From: Bacillus canaveralius
GTDB lineage: Bacteria > Bacillota > Bacilli > Bacillales > Cytobacillaceae
Reading direction: 5' to 3'
Length of the DNA: 44,228 bases
Assembly (NCBI RefSeq): GCF_002860125.1
Contig: NZ_PGVA01000071.1
Span: 1 to 44,228 of the forward strand
The position numbers and the translations under genes were made by a program. Position 1 is the first letter of the stretch, and each line of letters begins with the position of its first letter. Below are positions 26,923 to 36,300 of the stretch, in pieces. The notes under the pieces are model-generated. The model was not told where the DNA came from and searched no databases. It saw only the letters and a list, made by a program, of their open reading frames with translations.

Positions 26923-27405
26923 GTGAACGTAGAAATTAAATTAGGAAAAAGAGAAGATATCGCCACTGCCTATAAACTAATGTTAGAAGCCTTTGAAGAG
27001 TATCGATACCTTGAGATACCTTCTAGTGCATTGAATGAATCAGAAACGTCCATAGAAAACTCATTTATGAATGGTGCTGAAAAAATTTTATTATGCTTTT
27101 TGAATGGAACACCTGTTGGCACGCTAAGATTCAGTACAAAACTGCAATCCTTATATTTTTCACGAGTATCAGTTCCACCTTATGCACGGGGGAAGGGGCT
27201 GGCTAAGGCAATGTTATTGTGGCTGGAAAATTACGCGATAAAAGATGGTAAAACGAAAATCGAATGCAGGGTAAGAATGTCCTTACCTAAAAACATTCGA
27301 TTATACGAGTCCATCGGTTACAAATTGCACAAAGAGGAAACGGTCACGAATCCTAATGGCTTTCAAGTAAAAACTGTCATAATGGAAAAATTATTAATCA
27401 AATAG
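26923..27405 (+). CDS. GNAT family N-acetyltransferase
   Basis: A 160-aa single-domain GNAT. The GTG at 26923 follows GGGGGAAG. AcCoA motif: VSVPPYARGKGLAKAMLLW (82-100) with the RGKGLA core; the C-terminal part has RLYESIGYKLHKEE, the usual last-strand signature. Substrate unknown. Monocistronic; the 240 bases upstream show no other gene. Confidence 0.85.
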   Translation: MNVEIKLGKREDIATAYKLMLEAFEEYRYLEIPSSALNESETSIENSFMNGAEKILLCFLNGTPVGTLRFSTKLQSLYFSRVSVPPYARGKGLAKAMLLWLENYAIKDGKTKIECRVRMSLPKNIRLYESIGYKLHKEETVTNPNGFQVKTVIMEKLLIK

Positions 27406-27546
27406 CAACCTTGATTAAATCCCATGGGGCAAGAATAAGGTATGCATGTTAAAGCAGTATAGTTTACAGCGCTGCATCAGCAAGACGGTTAATGTGCTGC
27501 TTTTGTCTAATAGTGATGAACTAGAGTGCGGATGCAGACAAATCAA

Positions 27547-27575
27547 TTGTCTTCAGATGTTCTATACTCTATATT
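27547..27575 (+). promoter_or_regulatory. Sigma-A promoter of the SDR gene
   Basis: TTGTCT (27547-27552), 17-base spacer, TATATT (27570-27575), 43 bases before the SDR start codon. Confidence 0.6.
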
Positions 27576-27618
27576 AAGTGTTACTAAACGCAATTTTGGT
27601 AAGAGAGGATGATATTAA

Positions 27619-28419
27619 ATGGAGCTTGGTATAAAAAATAAAACTGCACTTGTGACTGGCGGCAGTAAGGGGATCGGGAAAGCCATTGCCATCGCGTTAG
27701 CAGCAGAAGGAGCAAATGTCGTCATTTGTGCACGCGGTGAAGAAGCATTGAATGAAGCTAAGCACGAAATAGAGCAGAATGGTGGGAACGTACTTGCCAT
27801 TCAAGCAGATTTATCGAAACAAGAGGATGTTGATCACCTGGTTTCAGCAGCCATTGATCGTTTCCACACGATTGACATTCTTGTCAATAATGCGGGAATT
27901 GCCAGTGGATTTGATGAGTTCGAATTCCTGGAAATCGAGGATTGGCAACGTCTTTTTGATATTAATCTTTTTGGGACAGTGCGTGTCACAAAAGCGGTGA
28001 TCCCCTATATGAAAAAGGCAGGCAATGGACGTATTATCAATATTTCTTCAGAATCCGGTGTGCAGCCTGATCCATTCATGCCTCATTATAATGCGTCAAA
28101 AGCGGCTCTGATCAATTTTACGAAAAGCTTGTCAAAAGCATATGCGGACCAGGGAATTTTAGTCAATACCGTATCCCCGGCATTTATCATGACACCAATG
28201 TTGGAGAACTTGTTAAAAGATAATGCCAAAAAGCAGAACATCAGCTATGACGAAGCTGTTCAGCAATTTCTGAAGGAAAACCGTCCGCATGTAGAAGTGA
28301 AACGGCCAGGCACAGTCGAAGAAGTCGCATCTGCGGTTGTGTACCTCGCTTCAAGCCAGGCCGGCTTTATTAATGGAGTGAACCTTCGTGTAGATGGCGG
28401 GTCGGTAGCGAGCCAATAA
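27619..28419 (+). CDS. SDR family oxidoreductase
   Basis: A 266-aa classical SDR: GGSKGIG (14-20), an Arg after the second strand (CARG, 38-40) suggesting NADPH preference, NNAG (90-93), Ser near 143-144, Y157-N-A-S-K161, and a C-terminal VDGG. It resembles 3-oxoacyl-ACP reductase-like and glucose 1-dehydrogenase-like enzymes; the actual substrate is not evident. Start ATG 27619 with GAGAGG upstream. Monocistronic. Confidence 0.88.
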   Translation: MELGIKNKTALVTGGSKGIGKAIAIALAAEGANVVICARGEEALNEAKHEIEQNGGNVLAIQADLSKQEDVDHLVSAAIDRFHTIDILVNNAGIASGFDEFEFLEIEDWQRLFDINLFGTVRVTKAVIPYMKKAGNGRIINISSESGVQPDPFMPHYNASKAALINFTKSLSKAYADQGILVNTVSPAFIMTPMLENLLKDNAKKQNISYDEAVQQFLKENRPHVEVKRPGTVEEVASAVVYLASSQAGFINGVNLRVDGGSVASQ

Positions 28420-28637
28420 AAACAAAGAGAGGGATATAAGCGTAAAAAGAACTAGTATAGGCGAAAATTTTAGAGTAGGAGCAAACAAAATCCGCTAAGT
28501 AAATTTCCTTGGTATACGCGAAAAAACTAGAGCGAAACACCAAAATGTACAAACCAACTTGTAGCGGTTTTTTTACATTAAAGTTAAATACTAGATGTTA
28601 CGAGGTGATTGCAGTATGCGAAAGGGAGGACAAACTT

Positions 28638-28784
28638 ATGGCGAAACCTTTTGAAGCTACTCCAGTTCTTCAAGGTCAAGATCTAGCTAATTTCGCTTTG
28701 TCATTCAACAAGAAAGATTCTGTTGCTAGTAAACAAAAAAGACAGTTAGCATTAGACATGCTTAGAAAAGCGACCAAGAAATAA
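28638..28784 (+). CDS. Small hypothetical protein (48 aa), antitoxin-like motif
   Basis: ATG 28638 is chosen because AAAGGGAGGA lies just upstream; the longer frame from 28509 has no ribosome site. The protein begins KPFEATPVLQGQDLANFA, a TPVLxGxD pattern I associate with small antitoxin-type proteins (from memory, weak). The rest is Lys/Arg-rich and helical. There is no partner toxin: a terminator (28850-28880) follows at once, then degraded DNA. It could be an orphan antitoxin or an unrelated basic peptide. Confidence 0.6.
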   Translation: MAKPFEATPVLQGQDLANFALSFNKKDSVASKQKRQLALDMLRKATKK

Positions 28785-28849
28785 TTATGAAGTATATAGA
28801 GACTGGAGAATATGAGAAAATCCGCTTATGCGAAAATACAATTATGCTT

Positions 28850-28880
28850 CTTCTACATAAAATAAGTAGAAGGCTTTTTT
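28850..28880 (+). terminator. Terminator of the 48-aa gene
   Basis: 7-bp stem (28850-28856 with 28866-28872) followed by GC and six Ts. Confidence 0.7.
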
Positions 28881-29425
28881 ATGCAATTAACTGTTGAAGT
28901 ATTTGATTTAAGATAATGCTTAATATACAACTATGCAATGAGTTGTTCGATAAGCATATATTACAAAAACATAATTCAATGTTTTTGTATGTCAATACCA
29001 CCATTATTAATGAGAACACTCATCTAACGTCTAACCCATTAAAACAGTTCCTCAAAATTTTCCTCAAACAGCCAATCAATTTAGTTTAAGCGATATGGAA
29101 ACTGTTACAAAGGCAAGCGTCTCTGGAATCAAAGAAGTTATTGAAACTGAAGTCTTTTAGTTTTGGAAGGAGAAAAGATAGCATATTAAAACAAATTTCT
29201 ATCAATGACAGTTAGGTGCTGCTGACACTGTTAATGCATCAATTTCTAATCTCTATGGTACTAGTTTTTAACTGTAGACAGAAGACTAGCAGACAATCTA
29301 TTTGTCAATTACACAGAATTGCCTATTATTAAAATGTTTACTATACAACTGGTAGAAATAGAGATTATTAAAATTTCAAAGGCGAGTTTCAGTATAAACG
29401 CAAAGTTTGATAACCTACTATAATA
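28881..29425. other. Gene-poor stretch with possible coding remnants
   Basis: Roughly 545 bases without a convincing gene. Two short plus-strand stretches look like decayed coding sequence: one ends at the TAG near 29160 and reads ...ANQFSLSDMETVTKASVSG..., and one ends at the TAA near 29270 and reads ...AADTVNASISNLYGTSF. Neither has a start with a ribosome site, and I do not recognise a family. No intact mobile element ends were found. Confidence 0.35.
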
Positions 29426-29935
29426 TTAATCATAATTAGAGAAAATGAAATTGATCATTTTCATCATTAAAAACATAAGCGAAAGTAATAAGAAAAATGA
29501 TAAATAATCCGGTAAATAGGTATATAAATCAAACAAGTGCGATACTGATAAATAAAGAATATACCACATGGAAAGATTATAATAATAATCTGGAAGTTTA
29601 CGACTAATAATAAAACGAATGTAGCTTAATGATTCAGATCGATCATACTTTTTCCAGTAAACAGCATCCCAAATTAAAAGTAGTGCGGAACCTAAAAATA
29701 AAAGTATGATCAGATATGACGTAATATGAATAAAAGACTTCAGTATGATAATAATGTTATAACTAATTAAATCTACATACTTGTTTACTACAATATTAAG
29801 CTCATTAAAAACTGCAGGAGAAAGTCCCTTCATTAAATACAAACTTACAGAAAAAATATACATCCCAATAAGTATATTCATTAGAGAAATATCTTTAAAT
29901 TCTTTAATATCTGCAAGTCTTCCAACTTGAAACAT
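29426..29935 (-). CDS. Hypothetical membrane protein (169 aa)
   Basis: ATG 29935 on the - strand, preceded by GAGGGTG. About four predicted spans (near 18-36, 62-90, 122-140 and 145-165) separated by short polar loops with several Tyr/Asp (RKLPDYYYN, DLYTYLPDYL). Strongly AT-rich codons, more so than neighbours, which suggests an acquired gene. Family not recognised; no partner gene is adjacent. Confidence 0.6.
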   Translation of the reverse strand: MFQVGRLADIKEFKDISLMNILIGMYIFSVSLYLMKGLSPAVFNELNIVVNKYVDLISYNIIIILKSFIHITSYLIILLFLGSALLLIWDAVYWKKYDRSESLSYIRFIISRKLPDYYYNLSMWYILYLSVSHLFDLYTYLPDYLSFFLLLSLMFLMMKMINFIFSNYD

Positions 29936-30141
29936 ACTAACACCCTCTATTTTTTAAATTTACTTTCTATATCGTATAAAATGTCTAGATTTTAACTCTT
30001 ATTTGTAAAATAAGGGCTGTTATTGGAAAATCGTCACTATTAAGGAATGGCTTAGGGGAAAATAATTTTAATATAACAATAACATTACATTCATGTTACA
30101 ATTTACTTGAAATTAAATTACATAAGCGGAGGATTTACATC

Positions 30142-30720
30142 ATGGCAAGTGAATCAGGTAAGCAACTATTTCGCAAAAAATGGTCGGTATTGTTAATAGC
30201 TTTAACTATTATCGGGTCTATTGTTTCTGGATGCGGGAATAACAATAACGAAGATACTGAGGCAAAAAAAGATTTAGTTAAGGCTGAGAAAAAAATTGAA
30301 GAATTAGAGAAACAATTGGAAGAAGTGAAGGGTGAGCTAGTTTTGGCTCAAGCACCTAAAGAAGAAACTGTTGATGAGGCAGCAACCGGTACAACAACAC
30401 ATGAACCGGCGCCAGCACCCGCACCCGCACCCGCTGCAACACCGGCAACCACTGCATTTGAAAACCCTATCGCCCAACTGGATCCTGCAGTTGTTGCTAG
30501 TGAGATCAACAAGAAGGCTGAGGCTGATTGGGTTGACGACTATGAAATGCAAGACTATCAGGTTGAGAATCAAACTGCTGCTTATAACGAACTAAAGGCA
30601 ATGGTCATCGACACTGATGTTAAGCAAACTCAAATAGAGCGTGCTATGCAGGATTGGGGAATGGACTTTGAGATGGTTCAGTACCAATATGAAAATCAAA
30701 TGGAGGCATATAATAACTAA
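30142..30720 (+). CDS. Lipoprotein with coiled coil, Ala-Pro linker and duplicated C-terminal motif
   Basis: A 192-aa protein starting at ATG 30142 after GCGGAGG. The signal peptide ends in a lipobox (IVSGC, Cys31). Residues about 39-70 form a charged coiled coil (KKIEELEKQLEEVKGEL), 89-100 an Ala-Pro linker, and the C-terminal 70 residues contain two related units: residues 122-150 (WVDDYEMQDYQVENQTAAYN) and 165-192 (DFEMVQYQYENQMEAYNN). The layout suggests a surface protein with a stalk and a repeated binding or dimerisation unit. Family and function unknown. An extended -10 (TGTTACAAT) lies near 30094. Confidence 0.75.
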   Translation: MASESGKQLFRKKWSVLLIALTIIGSIVSGCGNNNNEDTEAKKDLVKAEKKIEELEKQLEEVKGELVLAQAPKEETVDEAATGTTTHEPAPAPAPAPAATPATTAFENPIAQLDPAVVASEINKKAEADWVDDYEMQDYQVENQTAAYNELKAMVIDTDVKQTQIERAMQDWGMDFEMVQYQYENQMEAYNN

Positions 30721-30885
30721 TCACAAGGTGAGGCTGAAAAAGCCTTGCTTTTTTTTATATTTATTCAAATTAACACCTCTTTTCTGAAATCAAAATGGCG
30801 AAAGGGGTTTTTTATTTTTCCAAAGAAATAACCTGTCCGATCAGCGTCGATTTTTATATATAAAGGGTGAAGGGAGGTGATCATG

Positions 30886-31104
30886 ATGGCGCAGGGATTG
30901 TTAATGGAATCGAGGCTTCGCCTGGTTTTTGAAAGTGGCTTGAATGAAAAAGGAGAGCCGATCTTTAAGACAAAAACCTACAACAACATCAAAAAGGAAG
31001 CTACTCCAGATCAGCTTTACCAAACAGCGTTAGCTTTAGCAGGGCTATGTGCGGACCCGTTAAGCACGGTTGAACGGAGTGACAGCTTGGACATTATCGC
31101 TTAA
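30886..31104 (+). CDS. DUF1659 family protein
   Basis: A 72-aa protein; ATG 30886 gives the best spacing to GGGAGGTG. Features: LRLVFESGLNEKGEPIFKTKTY, then NIKKEATPDQLYQTALALAGL, the usual DUF1659 pattern. First of a three-gene set (DUF1659, DUF2922, YvrJ) common in Bacillaceae; function unknown. The next gene follows after 29 bases. Confidence 0.8.
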   Translation: MAQGLLMESRLRLVFESGLNEKGEPIFKTKTYNNIKKEATPDQLYQTALALAGLCADPLSTVERSDSLDIIA

Positions 31105-31133
31105 TGAAAAAATAGGGAGAGGAGGTGGTTAGA

Positions 31134-31352
31134 GTGGCGAAAACAATGGAATTGCAGTTTTTAACAGATTCAGGTGCGATCGCTAGAGTTTCAGTCGACA
31201 ATCCCAAGGAACCGATTGATCCTGTTGCAGTGAAGCAATCGATGGACCAAATTATTTTAGCCGGGGCATTTACAACCGCTAATGGTAATCTTGCAGCTGT
31301 TAAAGGTGCGAGAGTGGTTGAAAGAAATGTAACCGATTATGAAATAGCTTAA
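31134..31352 (+). CDS. DUF2922 family protein
   Basis: A 72-aa protein; GTG 31134 follows AGGAGGTGG. Pattern: MELQFLTDSGAIARVSVDNPKEPI, then VKQSMDQIILAGAF and VKGARVVERNVTDYEI, matching DUF2922. It sits between the DUF1659 gene and the yvrJ-like gene, and a terminator hairpin follows. Function unknown. Confidence 0.82.
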   Translation: MAKTMELQFLTDSGAIARVSVDNPKEPIDPVAVKQSMDQIILAGAFTTANGNLAAVKGARVVERNVTDYEIA

Positions 31353-31359
31353 GAACAGG

Positions 31360-31390
31360 GCCGGGTTCGATTTTGAATCCGGCTTTTTTT
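31360..31390 (+). terminator. Terminator after the DUF2922 gene
   Basis: 9-bp stem with one G-T pair (31360-31368 with 31375-31383) followed by TTTTTTT; it lies before the yvrJ-like gene, so that gene is reached by read-through or its own promoter. Confidence 0.8.
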
Positions 31391-31441
31391 CACAAAAATC
31401 CATCATCATTTCAGCCTGGGAAGGGAGGAGGAACAGAGCAA

Positions 31442-31579
31442 ATGGAACAGATTATCCCATTCATTAGCGATGTGGGCTTTCCGATTGTTGTGACCCTTTA
31501 TTTGCTGCATCGAATTGAGGCGAAGCTGGACAAAGTAGTTCTGTCGATTCAGGATTTACCGGACCGTTTGAAGGAATGA
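31442..31579 (+). CDS. YvrJ family protein
   Basis: A 45-aa protein, ATG 31442 behind GGGAGGAGG. One hydrophobic segment (IIPFISDVGFPIVVTLYLLH) and a short helical tail (KLDKVVLSIQDLPDRLKE), the standard YvrJ layout. Probably membrane-bound; function unknown. Third member of the DUF1659-DUF2922-YvrJ set. Confidence 0.82.
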   Translation: MEQIIPFISDVGFPIVVTLYLLHRIEAKLDKVVLSIQDLPDRLKE

Positions 31580-31606
31580 TGCACTGTTAATAATATGCAA
31601 TTTATC

Positions 31607-31635
31607 TTGACTTTACCTGTCTTTTATGGTAAATT
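31607..31635 (+). promoter_or_regulatory. Sigma-A promoter of the cold-shock gene
   Basis: TTGACT (31607-31612), 17-base spacer, TAAATT (31630-31635). It predicts a leader of about 140 bases. Confidence 0.65.
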
Positions 31636-31641
31636 GTAATA

Positions 31642-31780
31642 AGCCATTTTGCATCGTGTTCGATTTTTGCAAATAGCTTATTCAATGTTCCAAACGTTTG
31701 GATGAGTAATGTCAAGCTTATACGTTGTAAATCGGTTAATTTACACATGGCTTTTCAGGAGCTATTAGGAGGATTTTTCA
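31642..31780 (+). promoter_or_regulatory. Long 5' leader of the cold-shock mRNA
   Basis: About 140 untranslated bases ahead of the csp start, including a perfect 14-base palindrome at 31689-31702 (TCCAAACGTTTGGA). Long structured leaders that refold with temperature are known for csp mRNAs; the palindrome could be part of this structure. No other RNA element is recognised. Confidence 0.6.
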
Positions 31781-31981
31781 ATGAAAAACGGTAAAGTAAA
31801 ATGGTTCAACTCTGAAAAAGGTTTCGGATTCATCGAAGCTGAAGACGGAAATGATGTTTTCGTACATTACTCTGCAATCCAAACAGAAGGATTTAAAACA
31901 TTAGAAGAAGGCGAAGAAGTTTCTTTCGAAGTTGTCGAAGGAGCTCGTGGACCTCAAGCTGCTAACGTTGTAAAAAAATAA
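31781..31981 (+). CDS. Cold-shock protein (CspA/CspB family)
   Basis: A 66-aa single cold-shock domain. RNP1 is KGFGFIE (residues 13-19) and RNP2 is VFVHY (26-30, Tyr in place of the common Phe). It ends [10 protein letters not shown]. Acts as an RNA chaperone binding single-stranded nucleic acid. ATG 31781 follows TTAGGAGG. Own promoter, long leader and terminator: monocistronic. Confidence 0.95.
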   Translation: MKNGKVKWFNSEKGFGFIEAEDGNDVFVHYSAIQTEGFKTLEEGEEVSFEVVEGARGPQAANVVKK

Positions 31982-31998
31982 TTAAGTAACGATTGTTC

Positions 31999-32030
31999 AC
32001 AGCTCAACTCTTTTGGTTGGGCTGTTTTTA
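31999..32030 (+). terminator. Terminator of the cold-shock gene
   Basis: 10-bp stem with one G-T pair (31999-32008 with 32016-32025) followed by TTTTATTTTG. Confidence 0.8.
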
Positions 32031-32186
32031 TTTTGTTAAAAAAATCGCATTAGCAAATTGCTAGCAGTTTGATAGGTTATTGCTATTATTGTGGTGTGCC
32101 ATTTTCCTTTAACTATGCACGCCATTCAAAATTCTCGTTTGTTATAATGGTAACATCGTAGTATCGATTATGAGAGGTGAAGGTTG

Positions 32187-33332
32187 TTGAAGTTTATACA
32201 TACGGCTGACTGGCATTTAGGCAAGCTTGTGCACGGCGTTTATATGACCGAGGACCAGCGCGAGATTTTGAATCAATTTATTCATTTGGTAGAAGAGGAG
32301 CAGCCCGATGCGGTTGTAATCGCTGGCGATTTGTATGATCGTTCGGTTCCGCCCACGAGTGCTGTTGATCTCCTTGATGAGATATTGTACAAAATAAATG
32401 TTGAGCTCAAAACGCCCGTGGTCGCGATTGGCGGGAATCATGATAGTGCGGAACGCCTTTCTTTCGGAAGCTCATGGTACAAGCAAAGCAAACTGTACTT
32501 AACAAGCAAACTGACAGATGATTTACGTCCAGTACATATAAATGGAGTAAACTTTTATTCTATTCCTTACGCAGAACCGGGAACGGTCAGGCAGCTCCTT
32601 GCGGATGACAGCATTCATTCCCACCATGATGCGATGAAGGCGCTAGTTGGAAAAATAGAAGAGACGATGAATCATCATGAAGCGAATGTGCTTGTTGGAC
32701 ATGCATTCGTGCTCGGCGGGCAAACGTCCGATTCGGAACGGACTTTGTCAGTCGGAGGTTCGGGGTGTGTGAACGCCGAATTATTTGAGCCTTTTTCTTA
32801 CACAGCTCTCGGCCATTTGCACAGTCCGGATGCGATCAAGCATGAAAAAGTGAAATACTCGGGCTCGCTATTAAAATATTCTTTTTCCGAAGCGACACAG
32901 CGCAAAGCTGTTTCTATCATTGAGATGAATGAAAATGGTGATTTCGAGCTGCGCAGCCGTTCGTTAACACCTAAGCAGGACATGCGCGAACTGGAAGGAC
33001 ATTTAGAGGAATTGCTTGACCCTCACTTTTATCAAAAACAATGCTGTGATGATTACCTGAAAATCACCCTTCTCGATGAGGGTGCGCTGATTGACCCGAT
33101 CAACAAGCTTCGCCAGGTCTATCCAAATGTGCTCCATCTTGAACGAAAAGCAGCTTTAACAGATATGAAAAAGAAGCGTTCATTTACATCAGTGAAGGAA
33201 GAGAAAAAATCAGAACTTGATTTATTCGCCCAGTTTTATAATGAAATGACAACCTCTGAGTTTTCCACGGACAAGCGGGAGATCATGGTGTCTGTAATTG
33301 AAAAAGTGCTGAAGGAGGAAGGCCGGAAATGA
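32187..33332 (+). CDS. sbcD: Exonuclease SbcCD, nuclease subunit D
   Basis: About 381 aa; two adjacent TTG codons (32184, 32187) follow GAGAGGTGAAGG, and the second gives the family start MKFIHTADWHLGK. Metallophosphoesterase motifs: ADWHLGK, AGDLYDR (about 49-55), GGNHDSAERL (about 87-96), VGHAFV and GHLHSP. It is the Mn2+-dependent nuclease of the SbcCD (Mre11-Rad50-like) complex that opens hairpins and trims blocked DNA ends. Its stop overlaps the sbcC start (ATGA), the normal coupled arrangement. Confidence 0.95.
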   Translation: MKFIHTADWHLGKLVHGVYMTEDQREILNQFIHLVEEEQPDAVVIAGDLYDRSVPPTSAVDLLDEILYKINVELKTPVVAIGGNHDSAERLSFGSSWYKQSKLYLTSKLTDDLRPVHINGVNFYSIPYAEPGTVRQLLADDSIHSHHDAMKALVGKIEETMNHHEANVLVGHAFVLGGQTSDSERTLSVGGSGCVNAELFEPFSYTALGHLHSPDAIKHEKVKYSGSLLKYSFSEATQRKAVSIIEMNENGDFELRSRSLTPKQDMRELEGHLEELLDPHFYQKQCCDDYLKITLLDEGALIDPINKLRQVYPNVLHLERKAALTDMKKKRSFTSVKEEKKSELDLFAQFYNEMTTSEFSTDKREIMVSVIEKVLKEEGRK

Positions 33333-36300
33333 AGCCGCTAAAATTGATGCTGCAAGCTTTTGGGCCCTATGCCGGCAGCGAAACGATCGATTTCACCACA
33401 CTGGGAAGCAGGACAATGTTCGTTATTTCCGGAAAAACCGGCTCTGGAAAGACGACGATTTTTGACGGCATCAGCTATGCAATTTATGGGGAAGCGAGCG
33501 GAGAAGACCGCGACGGTCCCGGGCTCAGGAGCCAGTTTGCACGGGAAGAGGTGCTGACAGAAGTAGCGCTTGAATTTTCTTTGCGTGAAAAAACGTATTA
33601 TATCGTGCGCTCGCCGCAACAGGATAAACGAAAAGAGCGCGGCGATGGCCATACGACAATCGGCGCAAGATCAGAGCTTTATGTTTTAAACGAAACAGGT
33701 GAACGCCAGCTTCTGGCGGCCAACGTCCGCGATACGAATGAAAAAATAAAAGAAATTATGCTCATCGACAGCAACCAGTTCAGGCAAATTTTGATGATTC
33801 CCCAGAACGAGTTCCGTAAGCTGCTGACTTCAGACAGCAAGGATAAGGAGCAGATTTTACAACGTCTTTTTCATACCGAAATATATAAACGGATCGAAGA
33901 AAAGCTGAAAGAAGAAGCGACACTTTTGAAAAAAAACGTTGAAAACCAGATCGAAGACAGGAACCGGACCATCAGTGCTGTTCATGTTCTTGACAATAAA
34001 GAATTAATAACCCTTTTAACTGAAACTCCTTTGAATGACTCGGTGATCATCCCACTTATCAAACAAGAAGTTGACGCAATGTCCACCCTTCTTGAAAAGA
34101 TTGAGAAGGAAGGGAAGGCCAGGCAGGAGGATCGGGATAAGCTTCAGCAACAAATATATGAAGCGGAACTGATCATCAAGCAGCTGAACACGAAAAAAGA
34201 GCTTGAAGCGAAAATTATCGTGCTCGAAGAACAGAAGAGTGCCTTTGAAAAGAAGGAAAAAGATATCAGCCTTGCCCATAAGGCGGCCTTACTTTCGCAG
34301 CAAGAGGAGCTTTGCCATCGCTTGAAGCTTGAGCTGGATGAAAGCAAAAAGCTTCGTGATGGTGTACTTTTGAGTAAAAAGGGCCTGGAAGAGAAGCTTA
34401 CAGAGTATGAAAAAGCATATCTGTTCGAAAAAGGCAGGGAAGACGAACGAAAAAAGGCAGCAGAGGAAGTTAGCCGCCTGCTTAGTATCGAAAGTGATGT
34501 TCGTTCGTTTGCAGATCTTAACGAACAAGTGTCCTCGTTAAGAAGTAAACTGGATGAGTCTGTCTCGCAGCAGCAACAATCGGAAGCCAGCATGACGAAA
34601 ACAGAAAAACTGTTGAAAGATATGCTTGAAGAGAAGCTTGATATCGAAAAAGCACAGATCGCTTATCTCGAGAACGAGCGGAAGCTTGAAAAGCTAAATG
34701 CTGAACATGAGAAACTCACTAAATTTGAACAGCTATTGGTAAAGGAAAAGCAAGCTGAAAGCACCTATGCACAAAGAAAGAATATGTTTGAGCATACGCA
34801 AAGCCGGCTGATGGATGCGAGAGCCCTTGTTGACAACCTTGAAGAAAATTGGATTCATGGGCAAGCAGCGATTTTGGCAGGAAAGCTTGAGGATGGCAGC
34901 CGTTGTCCGGTTTGCGGCTCTGAACACCATCCGCTCCCGGCTGATGCATCTTCTGAGTCTGTGCCGAACGAGCAGGACATAAAGGCGGCCAAGCAGGAGG
35001 CAGCCGCACTTGAGCAGGAAAAAGCGAAAGTGGAGTCGGCGATGTTTGAAAGCCAGTCCTTATTGAATTCGCTTATTCAAAATCGTTCAGAGCTGCAAGC
35101 ACAAATCAATCTCGAAAGTGGAGAAAATAGCGGTGAGCAGGTACGGATGCTGAAAATCAATATGGAAGCAGAACGAGAAAAGCTTAGCGAAATTCAAAGG
35201 CAGCTCCAGGGCAAAAAAACGAAGCTTGCTCAAGTGACTGCTGTTATTCACAAGGCTGAAGAACAGAAGCAGGCAATCCAGGTGCAATTACAGGAGCTCG
35301 CCCGCGCAATTCAAGATTTAACGATTCAATACACAGAAAAAAGAACAAACTTGATGAGAATCGAACAAACAATTCCCGAGAGCATCAGGACTCTGGCAGC
35401 CTATAAATCTGAACTCGAAAACGCTGAAAAAAGGGTGCGGAATTTGCAACAACGTCATGAAAAAGCCCAGGAGCTCTACAACGCGACGAAAGAAAAATTA
35501 GCAGGTGAAACAGCCCGTCATAATGAGCTTGAGAATCAGGCAACCAGTTTAGAACGGAAGCTTGGAATTGAGCGGGAAGCGTTTAAAAACAAGCTGTCAG
35601 AGCAAGGATTCGAAAATTACAACGTATACGCTGAAGCGAAAAAAACAGAAGCGGAAGTTGTCGAGCTTGAGCACGCTGTCCGCCAATACCGGGAGGAATA
35701 TCGATCTGTGTCTGACAGGCATGCGGAATTTTCCGAGCTGCTTAAAGATGTAAAAGAACCGGACCTTGAAAGCATGAACGAAAACTTTAAGCAAATCACT
35801 GAACAGATTAAAGAGCTGCAGGAGCGTTACACCGATTTATTGATGAAAAAACGCAACAACGAGAACATTGTCTTAAAGGTCGATGAAATAAATGCGACGA
35901 TGAAAGCACTTGAGGAGAAGTACAATGTTATCGGTCATCTATTCGAAATTTCAAAGGGGCAAAACACATACCGGATCACCTTTGAGCGCTTTGTCCTTGC
36001 TGCGTTTTTAGATGATATTTTAGCTGAAGCCAACGTGCGGCTCGGCAAAATGACGAATGGCCGTTACGAGCTGCTGAGAAAAACGGACCGTTCAAAGGGA
36101 AATGCCCAGAGCGGGCTTGAATTGCTCGTTTTCGATCAGTATACCGGCCAGGAACGCCACGTCAAAACACTTTCCGGAGGAGAAAGCTTTAAAGCGGCCC
36201 TTTCCCTTGCACTCGGTCTGGCAACTGTCGTCCAGCAATATGCAGGTGGAGTATCATTGGAAACAATGTTTATTGACGAAGGCTTTGGCACTCTCGACCC

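Noticed and set aside
28420-28637. Short repeated CGCxxAxGCGAAAA-type words as a CRISPR or repeat array
   Set aside because: Spacing is irregular, copies are imperfect and few, and no cas genes are present.
28787-28897. 36-aa frame immediately after the 48-aa antitoxin-like gene, as a possible toxin
   Set aside because: It has no ribosome site and its second half is the terminator hairpin and T-run of the preceding gene.
33338-35799. Numerous long antisense frames within sbcC
   Set aside because: They are opposite-strand shadows of the Glu/Lys-rich coiled-coil codons, without ribosome sites or recognisable domains.
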